DNA of 39,947 nucleotides, from NCBI GenBank assembly GCA_047605765.1, contig JASGFB010000033.1:1-39947 (forward strand), written 5' to 3'. The notes under the pieces were generated by a model. That model was not told the origin of the DNA. It saw only the letters and a list, made by a program, of their open reading frames with translations, and ran no database searches. Positions 23,814-32,592 of this stretch are shown here, piece by piece; position 1 is the stretch's first letter; each line of letters begins with the position of its first letter. Origin of the DNA: JBGVSA01 sp047605765. Its GTDB lineage: Bacteria > Pseudomonadota > Gammaproteobacteria > Burkholderiales > Rhodocyclaceae. The position numbers were made by a program, and so were the translations under genes.

Positions 23814-24541
23814 AGTCCGGCTCCTATATCTTGCAGTTCGATGAGTATGCGGCGGGACTCAAGTGTATGCCCGCCAAGGTGGTGCTGGATCAGGCGGCGC
23901 ATGAGCGCGCGGGCCTGCACCTGCGTTTCGGCGCGCGAAAAATCGCCGCGCGCCATGTCCAACAGGCTGCGCCCGCTCAGCGTGGGCGCATCGCCGACAT
24001 CGCCATCCGCTTCGATGGCGCCGCGTTCGGCCAGATAGAGGTATTGGCGCTCGGCCTGCACGGGCTGGCCGCTGTCGGCCTGCACATCGAGCGTCGGCGC
24101 ATAGCCCAGCTCGCGCAGCAAGGCCAGTTCGAAGGCACGCAGCAAGGGCGGGTGCGGCTCACGATGGGCCAGCCGCAGCAACGTGTCGGCGTAGTGGTCG
24201 TAGAGCGCCGGGTGGGGATCTTCCCGCGCCACCAGACGCAGGATGAGTTCATTGAGGTAATAGCCCGACAACAGCGCCACGCCGCCCAGCAGCGGCTGGC
24301 CGCCGCGCCAGTGGGCGGCGATCAGGGTCTTGACCTCGCCGCGCCCGCTCCATGACATCGACAGCGGCTGGAACGCCATCAGCACACCGCGCCACTGCGA
24401 AGTCGGCCGGCGCGCGCCCTTGGCCACCATCGGCACGCGGCCATGCTCGCGCGTGAACGCCTCCACGACGAGACTCGTCTCGCGCCATGGGTAGGTGTGC
24501 AACACAAAAGCGGCTTGTTCGTCGATGCGCTGACGGCTCAT
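23810..24541 (-). CDS. recO: DNA repair protein RecO
   Basis: RecO loads RecA onto SSB-coated DNA together with RecR. The 243-residue protein has the N-terminal OB-fold (AFVLHTYPWRETSLVVEAFTREHGRVPMVAKGARR), followed by the helical region with YYLNELILRLVAREDPHPALYDHY and LRAFELALLRELGYAP. Zinc-ligand cysteines are absent, as in many proteobacterial RecO proteins. ATG 24541 matches family starts; the extra N-terminal residues of the longer frame are not homologous. Confidence 0.94.
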   Translation of the reverse strand: MSRQRIDEQAAFVLHTYPWRETSLVVEAFTREHGRVPMVAKGARRPTSQWRGVLMAFQPLSMSWSGRGEVKTLIAAHWRGGQPLLGGVALLSGYYLNELILRLVAREDPHPALYDHYADTLLRLAHREPHPPLLRAFELALLRELGYAPTLDVQADSGQPVQAERQYLYLAERGAIEADGDVGDAPTLSGRSLLDMARGDFSRAETQVQARALMRRLIQHHLGGHTLESRRILIELQDIGAGL

Positions 24542-24631
24542 GGGGCAGGCGCCGGGTGCGCCCTGGTCGGGAGGCAAATACGGCCGACTATGTTACGGGA
24601 TGCCGGCCGCTCCGTGTTTACCGGCGCCGCC

Positions 24632-24793
24632 TCAGAACCCGGTACCGACGCCGCAGCCTCCTGCCGGTGCGCCCGATCCGACGCGCGCCGCACAGCCGAC
24701 GCCAGTGTTCGGACTGAGCGCACAAGCGGGCAGCAGAACGGCCAGCAGGGCCATGCCGAGCAGGCGGGCGACAACGCAACGGAACGAGGTCAT
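24632..24793 (-). CDS. Small predicted lipoprotein
   Basis: Translation from ATG 24793 gives 53 residues: a basic start (MTSFRCVVARLLG), a hydrophobic core (MALLAVLLP), a lipobox LLPAC with acylation at Cys24, then ALSPNTGVGCAARVGSGAPAGGCGVGTGF. A GGAG site lies six bases before the ATG. The mature part is only 30 residues, rich in Gly and with two further cysteines that could form a disulfide. I do not recognise a family. It lies 90 nt upstream of recO on the same strand and may share its transcript. Confidence 0.65.
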   Translation of the reverse strand: MTSFRCVVARLLGMALLAVLLPACALSPNTGVGCAARVGSGAPAGGCGVGTGF

Positions 24794-24877
24794 GGCGGAC
24801 TCCAGGGCGACGGGGAGCCATCGCCCGGCAAGCGGCGTGCCGCAGGCAGTCCGGCCGGCCTGGGCGGGGCATCGATC

Positions 24878-24897
24878 GGCGGGCCACGTGGCCCGCC
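24878..24897. repeat. 20-nt perfect palindrome upstream of the small lipoprotein gene
   Basis: GGCGGGCCAC and GTGGCCCGCC meet without a spacer. A TATAAA -10-like hexamer on the minus strand (24910-24905) lies directly upstream, though its -35 partner is poor. The palindrome would then sit at the very 5' end of the lipoprotein transcript, as an operator or leader hairpin. It could also be a hairpin at the 3' end of the catabolic operon. Confidence 0.45.
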
Positions 24898-24980
24898 GTC
24901 GATCTTTATAGGGAAGGATAGGGGGGTGGGGAAAAGCCAGCCCCGCCAGTGCGGCGCGGCTGACTGCGCATGAACGGTGC

Positions 24981-25877
24981 TCAGGCCTTGGCCGGGCGGC
25001 TCACTTCGGCCTTGGCGAGTTTTTCGTAGTACTTGACCAGCGCGCTGTGATCTTCGCCGGCGCAGCCATCGGTGCGCAGCGCCTGCATCATCTCCATGAC
25101 GGCGGCGGTCAGCGGCAGCGAGGTCCCCACTTCATGCGAGGTCTCGAGCGCATTGGCCAGATCCTTGATGTGCAGTTCGATGCGGAAACCCGGCGCAAAG
25201 CGGCGATCCATCATCAGCGGCGCCTTGGCTTCGAGCACCGTGCTGCCGGCCAGACCGCCGCGGATGGCCTGAAACACCAGTTCCGGCTCCACGCCGGCCT
25301 TGGTGGCCAGGATCAGGGCTTCCGAGACGGCCGCGATGTTGAGCGCCACCACCACCTGGTTGGCCAGCTTGGTGACATTGCCGGCGCCGACCTCGCCCGT
25401 GCGCACCACCGAACCTGCCATGGCCTTCATGATTTCATAGTGGCGATCGAAGACCGCCTGGGCGCCGCCGACCATCACCGACAGCGTGCCGTCGATGGCC
25501 TTCGGCTCACCGCCGCTGACCGGCGCGTCGAGGAAGTCGACGCCCTTCGCCGCCAGCGCCGTGGCGATCTCGCGGCTCACCAGCGGCGCGATCGAACTCA
25601 TGTCGATCACCGTCTGCCCGGCGCGTGCGTGATGAACCACGCCGCCCTCGCCCAGCAGCACGTCCTTGACCTGCGGCGAGTTGGGCAACATGGTGATGAT
25701 CAGATCGGCCTGTGCCGTCAATTCCGCCAATGACGCAGCCCCCTGCGCACCGGCGGCGACCACGTCGCGCACGGCGTCGGTGTTGCGATCGAGTACCACC
25801 AGGGCATACCCGGCCTTGAGCAGGTTCTTGCTCATGGGCTTACCCATGATGCCGAGGCCGACGAAACCGATTTTCAT
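24981..25877 (-). CDS. garR: 2-hydroxy-3-oxopropionate (tartronate semialdehyde) reductase GarR-type
   Basis: A 298-residue beta-hydroxyacid dehydrogenase. KIGFVGLGIMGKPMSKNL is the NAD(P) Rossmann motif, FLDAPVSGGEPKAIDGTLSVMVGG is the substrate-binding segment, and the catalytic lysine is in GAGNVTKLANQVVV. The sequence fits tartronate semialdehyde reductases, which yield D-glycerate, better than 3-hydroxyisobutyrate dehydrogenases, but the distinction is not absolute. It is the last gene of the putative uronate operon, 26 nt after the DapA-like gene. An AAAGGA site precedes ATG 25877. Confidence 0.87.
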   Translation of the reverse strand: MKIGFVGLGIMGKPMSKNLLKAGYALVVLDRNTDAVRDVVAAGAQGAASLAELTAQADLIITMLPNSPQVKDVLLGEGGVVHHARAGQTVIDMSSIAPLVSREIATALAAKGVDFLDAPVSGGEPKAIDGTLSVMVGGAQAVFDRHYEIMKAMAGSVVRTGEVGAGNVTKLANQVVVALNIAAVSEALILATKAGVEPELVFQAIRGGLAGSTVLEAKAPLMMDRRFAPGFRIELHIKDLANALETSHEVGTSLPLTAAVMEMMQALRTDGCAGEDHSALVKYYEKLAKAEVSRPAKA

Positions 25878-25903
25878 GTTCGAGTCCTTTCGTGAATGCA
25901 ATA

Positions 25904-26800
25904 TCAGGGGATCAGGTCGAGCTCGCGCAGCAAGGCGTCCAGCCGCTGCCGGCTGAGTTCGCCGAACGGCGCCACCGGCAGGATCGGCTCACCCGCGTCG
26001 ACGCCGATGGCACGCAGCGCATCCTTGGCGATGGAGGGGAAGGTGCCCAATCCGAATGCCAGCCGCAGCGGGTTGAGGCGGAATTGCGCGTCGAGCGCGC
26101 CGGCCACATCACCGACGCGGAATTTCTCGTAGATCTCCACCACCAGGGCCGGCGCGATGTTGGCGGTGGTCGCCACCGCGCCCGCGCCGCCGTGGGCCAG
26201 CGTGCCGTAGATGAGGGTGTCGCGCCCGGCCAGGACCTTGAAGCCGCGATGGCGCGTGCGGCGGATGAATTCCGCCGTCAGCGTCATGTCGCCGCTGCTG
26301 TCCTTGATGGCGACGATGTTGTCGACTTCGCTGAGGCGCTCGACCAGCGGTGCGCTCATCGACACGCCGGTGCGATCGGGATTGGTGTAGAGCACCACCG
26401 GCAGCCGCGTGGCCTTGGCGATGGCGACGAAATGCGCAAACAATTCATCGTCGCTCGGGCTGACATAGAACGGCGTCAATACGCTGATGGCATTGGCCCC
26501 CAAGGCTTCAGCGGTGCGCGCCTGCTCGACGGCATCGGTGGTGGTGATGGCGCTGGCGCCGAGGAACACCGGCACGCGCCCGCCCACCTGCTCGATGACC
26601 AGTTCGGCCACGCGCTGGCGCCGCGCCGCGTCCAGCGCGTAGAACTCACCGGCGCCGCCGAGGGCGAACACGCCGTGCACACCACCGGCGATGACATGAT
26701 CGACCAGCCGCCGCACGCCCGCTTCGAGCACGCGCCCTTGCGCGTCGGTCGGCGTCACCAGGGGCGGGATGATCCCGTCGATGAAGGCATTGTCTTTCAT
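25904..26800 (-). CDS. DapA-family lyase (putative keto-deoxy sugar acid aldolase or dehydratase)
   Basis: A 298-residue TIM-barrel enzyme of the dihydrodipicolinate synthase/N-acetylneuraminate lyase superfamily. The Schiff-base lysine is Lys166 (IVAIKDSSG) and the proton-relay tyrosine is Tyr138 (VVLYTNP). The GTTGE motif that marks lysine-pathway DapA reads GGAGE (48-52), so it is not the biosynthetic enzyme. Context points to a 2-keto-3-deoxy-sugar-acid substrate; it could cleave to pyruvate plus an aldehyde or dehydrate 5-keto-4-deoxyglucarate. Its ATG overlaps the UxuA-like stop by four bases. The true reaction needs testing. Confidence 0.85.
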   Translation of the reverse strand: MKDNAFIDGIIPPLVTPTDAQGRVLEAGVRRLVDHVIAGGVHGVFALGGAGEFYALDAARRQRVAELVIEQVGGRVPVFLGASAITTTDAVEQARTAEALGANAISVLTPFYVSPSDDELFAHFVAIAKATRLPVVLYTNPDRTGVSMSAPLVERLSEVDNIVAIKDSSGDMTLTAEFIRRTRHRGFKVLAGRDTLIYGTLAHGGAGAVATTANIAPALVVEIYEKFRVGDVAGALDAQFRLNPLRLAFGLGTFPSIAKDALRAIGVDAGEPILPVAPFGELSRQRLDALLRELDLIP

Positions 26801-27792
26801 CGTGCCACCTCGCTTTGCGGCATGCCACGCAGCACTTCCAACATGGCAGTGATGTAGCCGTAGGTGAAACCGAACGCGGTGTTCTTGGCGTCGGCGCCAG
26901 CCACCTGCGGCACGTGGTCCGGCATCAGCATGTATGGGTAACCGACCTCGGCATAGGTCAGCAGCGACTTCCACATATCCATGTCGCCTTCATCCGGGAA
27001 GACCTCCATGAACGACAGGCGGCAGCCACGGATATTGCGGAAGTGCACATTGAAAATCTTGCCGCGCTGGCCAAACCAGCGGATCACATCGAAGATTTCG
27101 GTAGCCGGGTCTTCAAGCATTTCGGCGACCGTGCCCTGGCAGAAATTGAGGCCGTGGTACGGGCTTTCGTGCATCTGCACGAACTTCTTCAGCCCCTCTA
27201 CCGTACCGAGTACCCGCTTGACGCCACGGTAGCCGTCGGGGGTGTACGGATCATGCGGATGGCATGCAATGCGCACGCGATTCGATTCGGCCACGGGCAC
27301 CACGCGTTGCAGGAAGTAATCGATGCGCGCCCAGTTCTCGTCCTCATCCACGATGCCGGCGGCGGTGGGCGGCGCGTCCTGGTCCATGCGATCCCAGCGG
27401 AAGGCATCGTTGAGCGAACCACCCCGGCCATGCTCGGGCTCGGAGCGCGGGATGCCGATCATGTTGAGGTTGTAGCGCGCAGCCGGAATGCCGACACGGG
27501 CGGCGTTTTCGATGAGCGTGCAGATGACGTCGATCTGCTCGTCGCGCTTCGGCCCGGCCATCATGATGTCCGGAAAGTCATGCTTCTCGACCACGCGGGG
27601 CGACATCGGCAACTGAATCATGTCCAGTTCAAGCCCGAAGCTCTCGATGTGTTCGCGATGGCGCACCAGCGCGTCGAGGTCCCACTCGCGCGGGTGGCCC
27701 GGCGGGTTGGCGCAGATGCGCTTGAGCCCGAGCTGGGCCATGACGCGATAGTCGTCGTCATTGCGGGCGGGAAATTGCGTCCCGATATACAT
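26797..27792 (-). CDS. UxuA-family sugar-acid dehydratase (mannonate dehydratase-like)
   Basis: UxuA enzymes dehydrate D-mannonate to 2-keto-3-deoxygluconate. This 331-residue member keeps the expected metal-site residues: His in IACHPHDP, Cys in LNFCQGT, His in FNVHFRNI and Asp-His in LMPDHVP, plus DEGDMDMW. It is about 60 residues shorter than E. coli UxuA, as in several short homologues. Neither uxuB nor uxaC is nearby, so D-mannonate may not be the actual substrate; another aldonate or aldarate is possible. A GGAGGAG site precedes ATG 27792. Confidence 0.87.
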   Translation of the reverse strand: MYIGTQFPARNDDDYRVMAQLGLKRICANPPGHPREWDLDALVRHREHIESFGLELDMIQLPMSPRVVEKHDFPDIMMAGPKRDEQIDVICTLIENAARVGIPAARYNLNMIGIPRSEPEHGRGGSLNDAFRWDRMDQDAPPTAAGIVDEDENWARIDYFLQRVVPVAESNRVRIACHPHDPYTPDGYRGVKRVLGTVEGLKKFVQMHESPYHGLNFCQGTVAEMLEDPATEIFDVIRWFGQRGKIFNVHFRNIRGCRLSFMEVFPDEGDMDMWKSLLTYAEVGYPYMLMPDHVPQVAGADAKNTAFGFTYGYITAMLEVLRGMPQSEVAR

Positions 27793-27831
27793 GCGGTATC
27801 TCCTCCAGGCGTACCTGGTAATGGGGCGGCT

Positions 27832-28962
27832 TCAGCGCGCGAGGGGCGCCACGGCCAGCCAGATCGATGGATTGCGAACGGGATAATTGCGGCGGACCTC
27901 GAAGACCTCGGGGTCGGCGGGCAGTCGCCGCCACAGCGCGAGCCAGTCCTCGCGCCCGGCCGTCAGGGCCCCGAACAGGAGTGCCGGCTGGCGGATGGGC
28001 CATTCATCCCAGTACATGACGTCCGGCGCGGCGGGCCAGGTGTCTTTGTCGGCCAGGTACGGCGCCAGGAATTCGACCCCTCGCACCAGCGAGCGGCCGT
28101 CGGCGAGCGGGTGGCGCAACAGATTGTCGTCCGGCGTCGACAGCAGTTGCGCCAGCGCACTCATGACGTCGAGGTTGAAGATCGAATAGCCAAAGGGCTT
28201 GGTGCGCGCCAGTTCCTTCGGAAAGCTGCCATCGGCCGCCATCTGCTGCGGCATCAGCACGTCCAGCAAACGGCGCCGGCAGTCCGTCAGCGCCGCGGCG
28301 TCGCCGGTGAGGTGGGCGAAGGCGGCGGCCTGCAGGGCCCAGCAGGTGCCATGGTTGTTGTGCCAGTTGCTTTCGGCGACGCCGTACGGATGGGTCGATA
28401 TCCAGGCCAGGTAATCGGCGAACCAGGCGCCGATGGCGTCGAATTCACAGGTCGGCAGACCGCCGGCCCGCTGCATGGCCTTCACCGCCAGCGCCACCTC
28501 GGCCAGGTGAACGGTGTCGATGATGCCGATGCCGCGCCCGGTGCACACGCCCTGGATGGCCTGCGCATATTGCAGATTGGGGTTCATGCGCGTGGCCGGC
28601 TCGATGAACCATGCCGACAGATGGCGTCGCACCGCCTCGGCGAAGCGCGCCTGCCGTGTCACCAGCCAGGCGCCGGCCAGCGCGCCGACGTCGCGCGCAA
28701 AATCCAGCATCAGTTCGCGGTGGGCGGTGAAATTGCCCGGATTGGTCAGGCCGTCGCGCTGGATGTAAGGGCCGTCCGGATGGGCCGGATCGGGCCACCA
28801 GTAGTCGGCCTCGGACGAGAAGTCGTGCGGCGTGCCGGGGCTGCGCGGATTCACCGCGCTGACGATGCTGCGCACCGGCGCCTCGAGCGCGGCGGTGGCA
28901 TTGCCGACGAGCCGCGCGTGCTCGCTGGCTTCGATGTCGAAAGAGGCAAGGGACACATTCAT
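27832..28962 (-). CDS. Cytoplasmic alginate lyase family protein
   Basis: A 376-residue all-helical protein of the alginate lyase family (PF05426, PL5-like). Characteristic stretches are PHDFSSEADYWWPDPAHPDGPYIQRDG, FTAHRELMLDFARDV, AWFIEPATRMNPNLQYAQAIQG, and ESNWHNNHGTCWALQ with the His/Asn active-site cluster. There is no signal peptide, so it would act inside the cell on imported oligosaccharides, not on secreted polymer. It follows the transporter ATPase gene by 15 nt and precedes the UxuA-like gene by 39 nt. A glycan of uronic acids is likely; alginate itself is not established. Confidence 0.87.
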   Translation of the reverse strand: MNVSLASFDIEASEHARLVGNATAALEAPVRSIVSAVNPRSPGTPHDFSSEADYWWPDPAHPDGPYIQRDGLTNPGNFTAHRELMLDFARDVGALAGAWLVTRQARFAEAVRRHLSAWFIEPATRMNPNLQYAQAIQGVCTGRGIGIIDTVHLAEVALAVKAMQRAGGLPTCEFDAIGAWFADYLAWISTHPYGVAESNWHNNHGTCWALQAAAFAHLTGDAAALTDCRRRLLDVLMPQQMAADGSFPKELARTKPFGYSIFNLDVMSALAQLLSTPDDNLLRHPLADGRSLVRGVEFLAPYLADKDTWPAAPDVMYWDEWPIRQPALLFGALTAGREDWLALWRRLPADPEVFEVRRNYPVRNPSIWLAVAPLAR

Positions 28963-28977
28963 GTGGACAACACTCCT

Positions 28978-29789
<812 letters not shown>

Positions 29790-29793
<4 letters not shown>

Positions 29794-30620
29794 CAGTTGG
29801 CGTCGCGGCTGAGCACTTGCAGGCGGCGCTGCGGGGCGTGGATGCGCGGCATCGAAGCCAGCAGACCACGCGTGTACGGATGTTCGGCGTCGGCCAGTTC
29901 GGCCGCGCGCAGCGACTCGACGATGCGCCCGCGGAACATGATGATGACGCGGTCGCAGAAGCGGCGCACCAGGTTGAGGTCGTGGCTGATGAAGATCAGC
30001 CCCAGGCCCCGCTTGTGCACCAGATCGTCGAGCAATTGCAGGATCTCCAGCCGCACCGTGACATCCAGCGCCGACGTGGCTTCATCGGCGATCAGCACCT
30101 CGGGCTCGGAGACCAGCATCATGGCGATCATGATGCGCTGGCCCATGCCGCCCGACATTTCGTGCGGGTACATCTTGTACACCCGCTGCGGGTCACGGAT
30201 CTGCACCGCTTCGAGCATGGCGATGGCGCGCTCGCGCGCCACGCTCGACTTGCAGCGGGTATGGATGCGATAGGCCTCGGCCACCTGCTCGCCGACGCAC
30301 ACCACCGGGTTCAGCGAGTACTTCGGGTCTTGCATGATGAGGCCCATGCGGCGGCCACGGATCTGGTTCATCTGGCGCTCCGAGGCGCGCAGCAGATCGA
30401 CGTCGCCAAGCATCAGGCGATCGGCGCTGACGCGGGCCGCCGGCGGCGACAGGCGCAGCAGCGCCCGTCCGGTCATGCTCTTGCCGGAGCCCGATTCGCC
30501 GACGATGCCGAGCTTTTCGCGCCCCAGTTCAAAAGACACGCCGCGCACCGCCTCGACCGGCCCATTGGCTCCGGGAAAGCTCACACGCAGGTTTTGCAAA
30601 GAGAGGATAGGACTTTGCAT
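29790..30620 (-). CDS. Dipeptide/oligopeptide-type ABC transporter ATPase (DppD/OppD class)
   Basis: A 276-residue ATPase subunit with Walker A (GIVGESGSGKSMTGRAL), Q-loop (MGLIMQDPKYSLNP), signature (MSGGMGQRIMIAMML), Walker B (VLIADEATSALD) and the H-switch (IFISHDLNLVRRFC). DEATSALD in place of DEPTSALD is common in DppD-type subunits. The C-terminus has EHPYTRGLLASMP of the oligo_HPY region. It starts 3 nt after the permease stop, preceded by GGAG. Confidence 0.93.
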
Positions 30621-30623
30621 GGC

Positions 30624-31529
30624 TTACTCCTGGCGCGGATCGAGCGCATCGCGCAGAGCGTCGCCGATCAGGTTGAAGGACACGCTCACCATGCAGATGG
30701 CCAGGCCCGGCATGGTCACCACCCACCAATGGTCGAGCATCACACGGCGGCCGGTGGACACCATGGCGCCCCACTCGGGCGTGGGCGGTTGCGCGCCGAG
30801 GCCGAGGAAGCCGAGCCCGGCGGCGGTGAGGATGATGGTGGCCATGTTCAGCGTCAGCCGCACCACCACCGACGGCATGCACAGCGGCGCGATGTGCAGC
30901 AGCACGATGCGCCATTGCGGCGCGCCCATCAGGCGCACGGCATTGATGTGATCGCGCCGCCGCAGGCTCAGCGACTCGGCCCGTGCCAGACGCGCGATCG
31001 GCGGCCAGGCGGTAAGCGCGATGGCGACGATGGCGTTGTGCAGGCTCGGCCCCAGCGCGGCGACGAAGGCCATCGCCAGGATCAGGCTGGGAAAGGACAG
31101 GAACAGCTCGGTGACGCGCGTCAGCACGACATCGATCCAGCCGCCGAAATAACCGGCGACGCAGCCGATCAGCAAGCCCGTCGGGCCGACGATGACGCTG
31201 ACGATGAGCACCGTCGACAGCGTGATGCGGCAGCCCCACAGAATGCGGCTGAGGATGTCGCGACCGAGCTCGTCGGTGCCCAGCCAGTGTTCGGCGCCCG
31301 GCGCCTGCAGCACCGACGCCAGGTTCTGTTCATAGGGCGAGTGCGGCGCGACGAGCGGGCCGAAGATCGCCAGCAGCACCAGCACGCCGATCACGGACAG
31401 CCCCGCCATGCCCAGCGGATTGGTGGCGAACCGCGTCCAGCCGTACCAGATGCGTTGCACTTTGGCGTGCGTCGCGCTGGTGGTGTGCTCGGTGGTCAGC
31501 CAGGTTCTCAGACTCAAGCTTTGCGACAT
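30624..31529 (-). CDS. Dipeptide/oligopeptide-type ABC transporter permease (DppC class)
   Basis: A 301-residue inner-membrane permease. After a cytoplasmic N-terminus come a first helix (LGMAGLSVIGVLVLLAIFGPLVAPHSPYEQN) and the conserved LGTDELGRDILSRILWG. The cytoplasmic EAA loop (ESLSLRRRDHINAVRLMGAPQWRIVLLHIAPLCMP) contacts the ATPases; GLGFLGLGAQPPTPEWGAM is typical of DppC. ATG 31529 overlaps the DppB stop (TAATG). Confidence 0.93.
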   Translation of the reverse strand: MSQSLSLRTWLTTEHTTSATHAKVQRIWYGWTRFATNPLGMAGLSVIGVLVLLAIFGPLVAPHSPYEQNLASVLQAPGAEHWLGTDELGRDILSRILWGCRITLSTVLIVSVIVGPTGLLIGCVAGYFGGWIDVVLTRVTELFLSFPSLILAMAFVAALGPSLHNAIVAIALTAWPPIARLARAESLSLRRRDHINAVRLMGAPQWRIVLLHIAPLCMPSVVVRLTLNMATIILTAAGLGFLGLGAQPPTPEWGAMVSTGRRVMLDHWWVVTMPGLAICMVSVSFNLIGDALRDALDPRQE

Positions 31530-32575
31530 TACGAAATCCTCGGGTCGAACACGCGGTACAGGACGTCCGACATCAGGTTGAGGCAGATGAAGATGCAGCC
31601 GATGAGCAGCGTGCAGGCCACCACGACGTTCATGTCGCCGATCACCAGCGCATTGGTCATGTACTGGCCGAAGCCCGGCCACGAGAACACCGTCTCGATC
31701 AGCACCGCGCCTTCGAGCATGCCGCCGTATGACAGCGCGATGGTAGTGATCAACTGCACCCGGATGTTCTTGAAGGCATGGCGCCAGATCACGTCGCGCT
31801 GCGGCACGCCCTTGGCGCGGGCGGCGATCACGTATTCCTGGCGCAGCTGCTCGAGCATGAAGCTGCGCGACATGCGGCTGATGTAGGCGACCGAGGCATA
31901 GGCCAGGACGCAGGCCGGCAGCACGATGTGGTTGACCGCGCTGCGGAACACGTCCATGTCCCCGGCCAGCAGCGAATCGACCAGCAGCAGTCCGGTGACG
32001 CGTGGCACGATGTCCAGGTAGAACGTGTCCACGCGCCCCGAGCCGCCTACCCAGTCGAGCTTGGCGTAGAAGATGATCAGCCCCATCAGGCCGGTCCAGA
32101 AGATCGGTACCGAATGCCCCATCAGGGCGATCAGACGCACCGCGTGGTCACCCCAGCGGCCGCGATTGACGGCCGCGAAGATGCCCAGCGAAACGCCGAC
32201 CGTGGCCCCCAGCATGATGGTGACGGTGGCCAGTTCGATGGTGGCGGGAAACACGCGGACGATGTCATCGACCACTTGCCGCCCAGTCAGCAGCGTGGTC
32301 CCGAAATCGCCGTGCAGCAGGCGTTGCAGGAACACCCCGAACTGATGCAACACGGGCTGGTCCAGGCCCAGGCTGTGGCGTACCCGTTCGTAGGTGGCGT
32401 GGTCGGCGTCGGGGCCGACCACCGCCAGGACCGGGTCGACCGGCAGCAGCCGGCCGATCACGAAGGTCAGCAGCACCAGCAGGAACAGCGTGGTCAGGGC
32501 GCTGCCGACAAACCCCGCGACACGCCGTCCGTGCCGCAGGACGGCGTTGTCGCCCATGGTTGTGGTCGATGACAT
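31529..32575 (-). CDS. Dipeptide/oligopeptide-type ABC transporter permease (DppB class)
   Basis: A 348-residue permease, partner of the DppC-type subunit. Features: LLVLLTFVIGRLLPVDPV in the first helix, GLDQPVLHQFGVFLQRLLHGDFGTTLLTGRQV, six predicted helices, and the EAA loop (SFMLEQLRQEYVIAARAKGVPQRDVIWRHAFKNI). It ends MSDVLYRVFDPRIS, the canonical DppB tail. It lies 17 nt downstream of the binding-protein gene. Confidence 0.93.
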   Translation of the reverse strand: MSSTTTMGDNAVLRHGRRVAGFVGSALTTLFLLVLLTFVIGRLLPVDPVLAVVGPDADHATYERVRHSLGLDQPVLHQFGVFLQRLLHGDFGTTLLTGRQVVDDIVRVFPATIELATVTIMLGATVGVSLGIFAAVNRGRWGDHAVRLIALMGHSVPIFWTGLMGLIIFYAKLDWVGGSGRVDTFYLDIVPRVTGLLLVDSLLAGDMDVFRSAVNHIVLPACVLAYASVAYISRMSRSFMLEQLRQEYVIAARAKGVPQRDVIWRHAFKNIRVQLITTIALSYGGMLEGAVLIETVFSWPGFGQYMTNALVIGDMNVVVACTLLIGCIFICLNLMSDVLYRVFDPRIS

Positions 32576-32592
32576 GAAAGCTCCTCCGCCCC

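Noticed and set aside
25904..26800. Lysine-biosynthetic dapA
   Set aside because: The GTTGE motif is GGAGE, and the gene lies within a catabolic operon.
29817..31886. A 689-codon open frame on the plus strand
   Set aside because: Antisense to the ABC transporter ATPase and permease genes; low-complexity His/Gln/Arg composition typical of an antisense frame.
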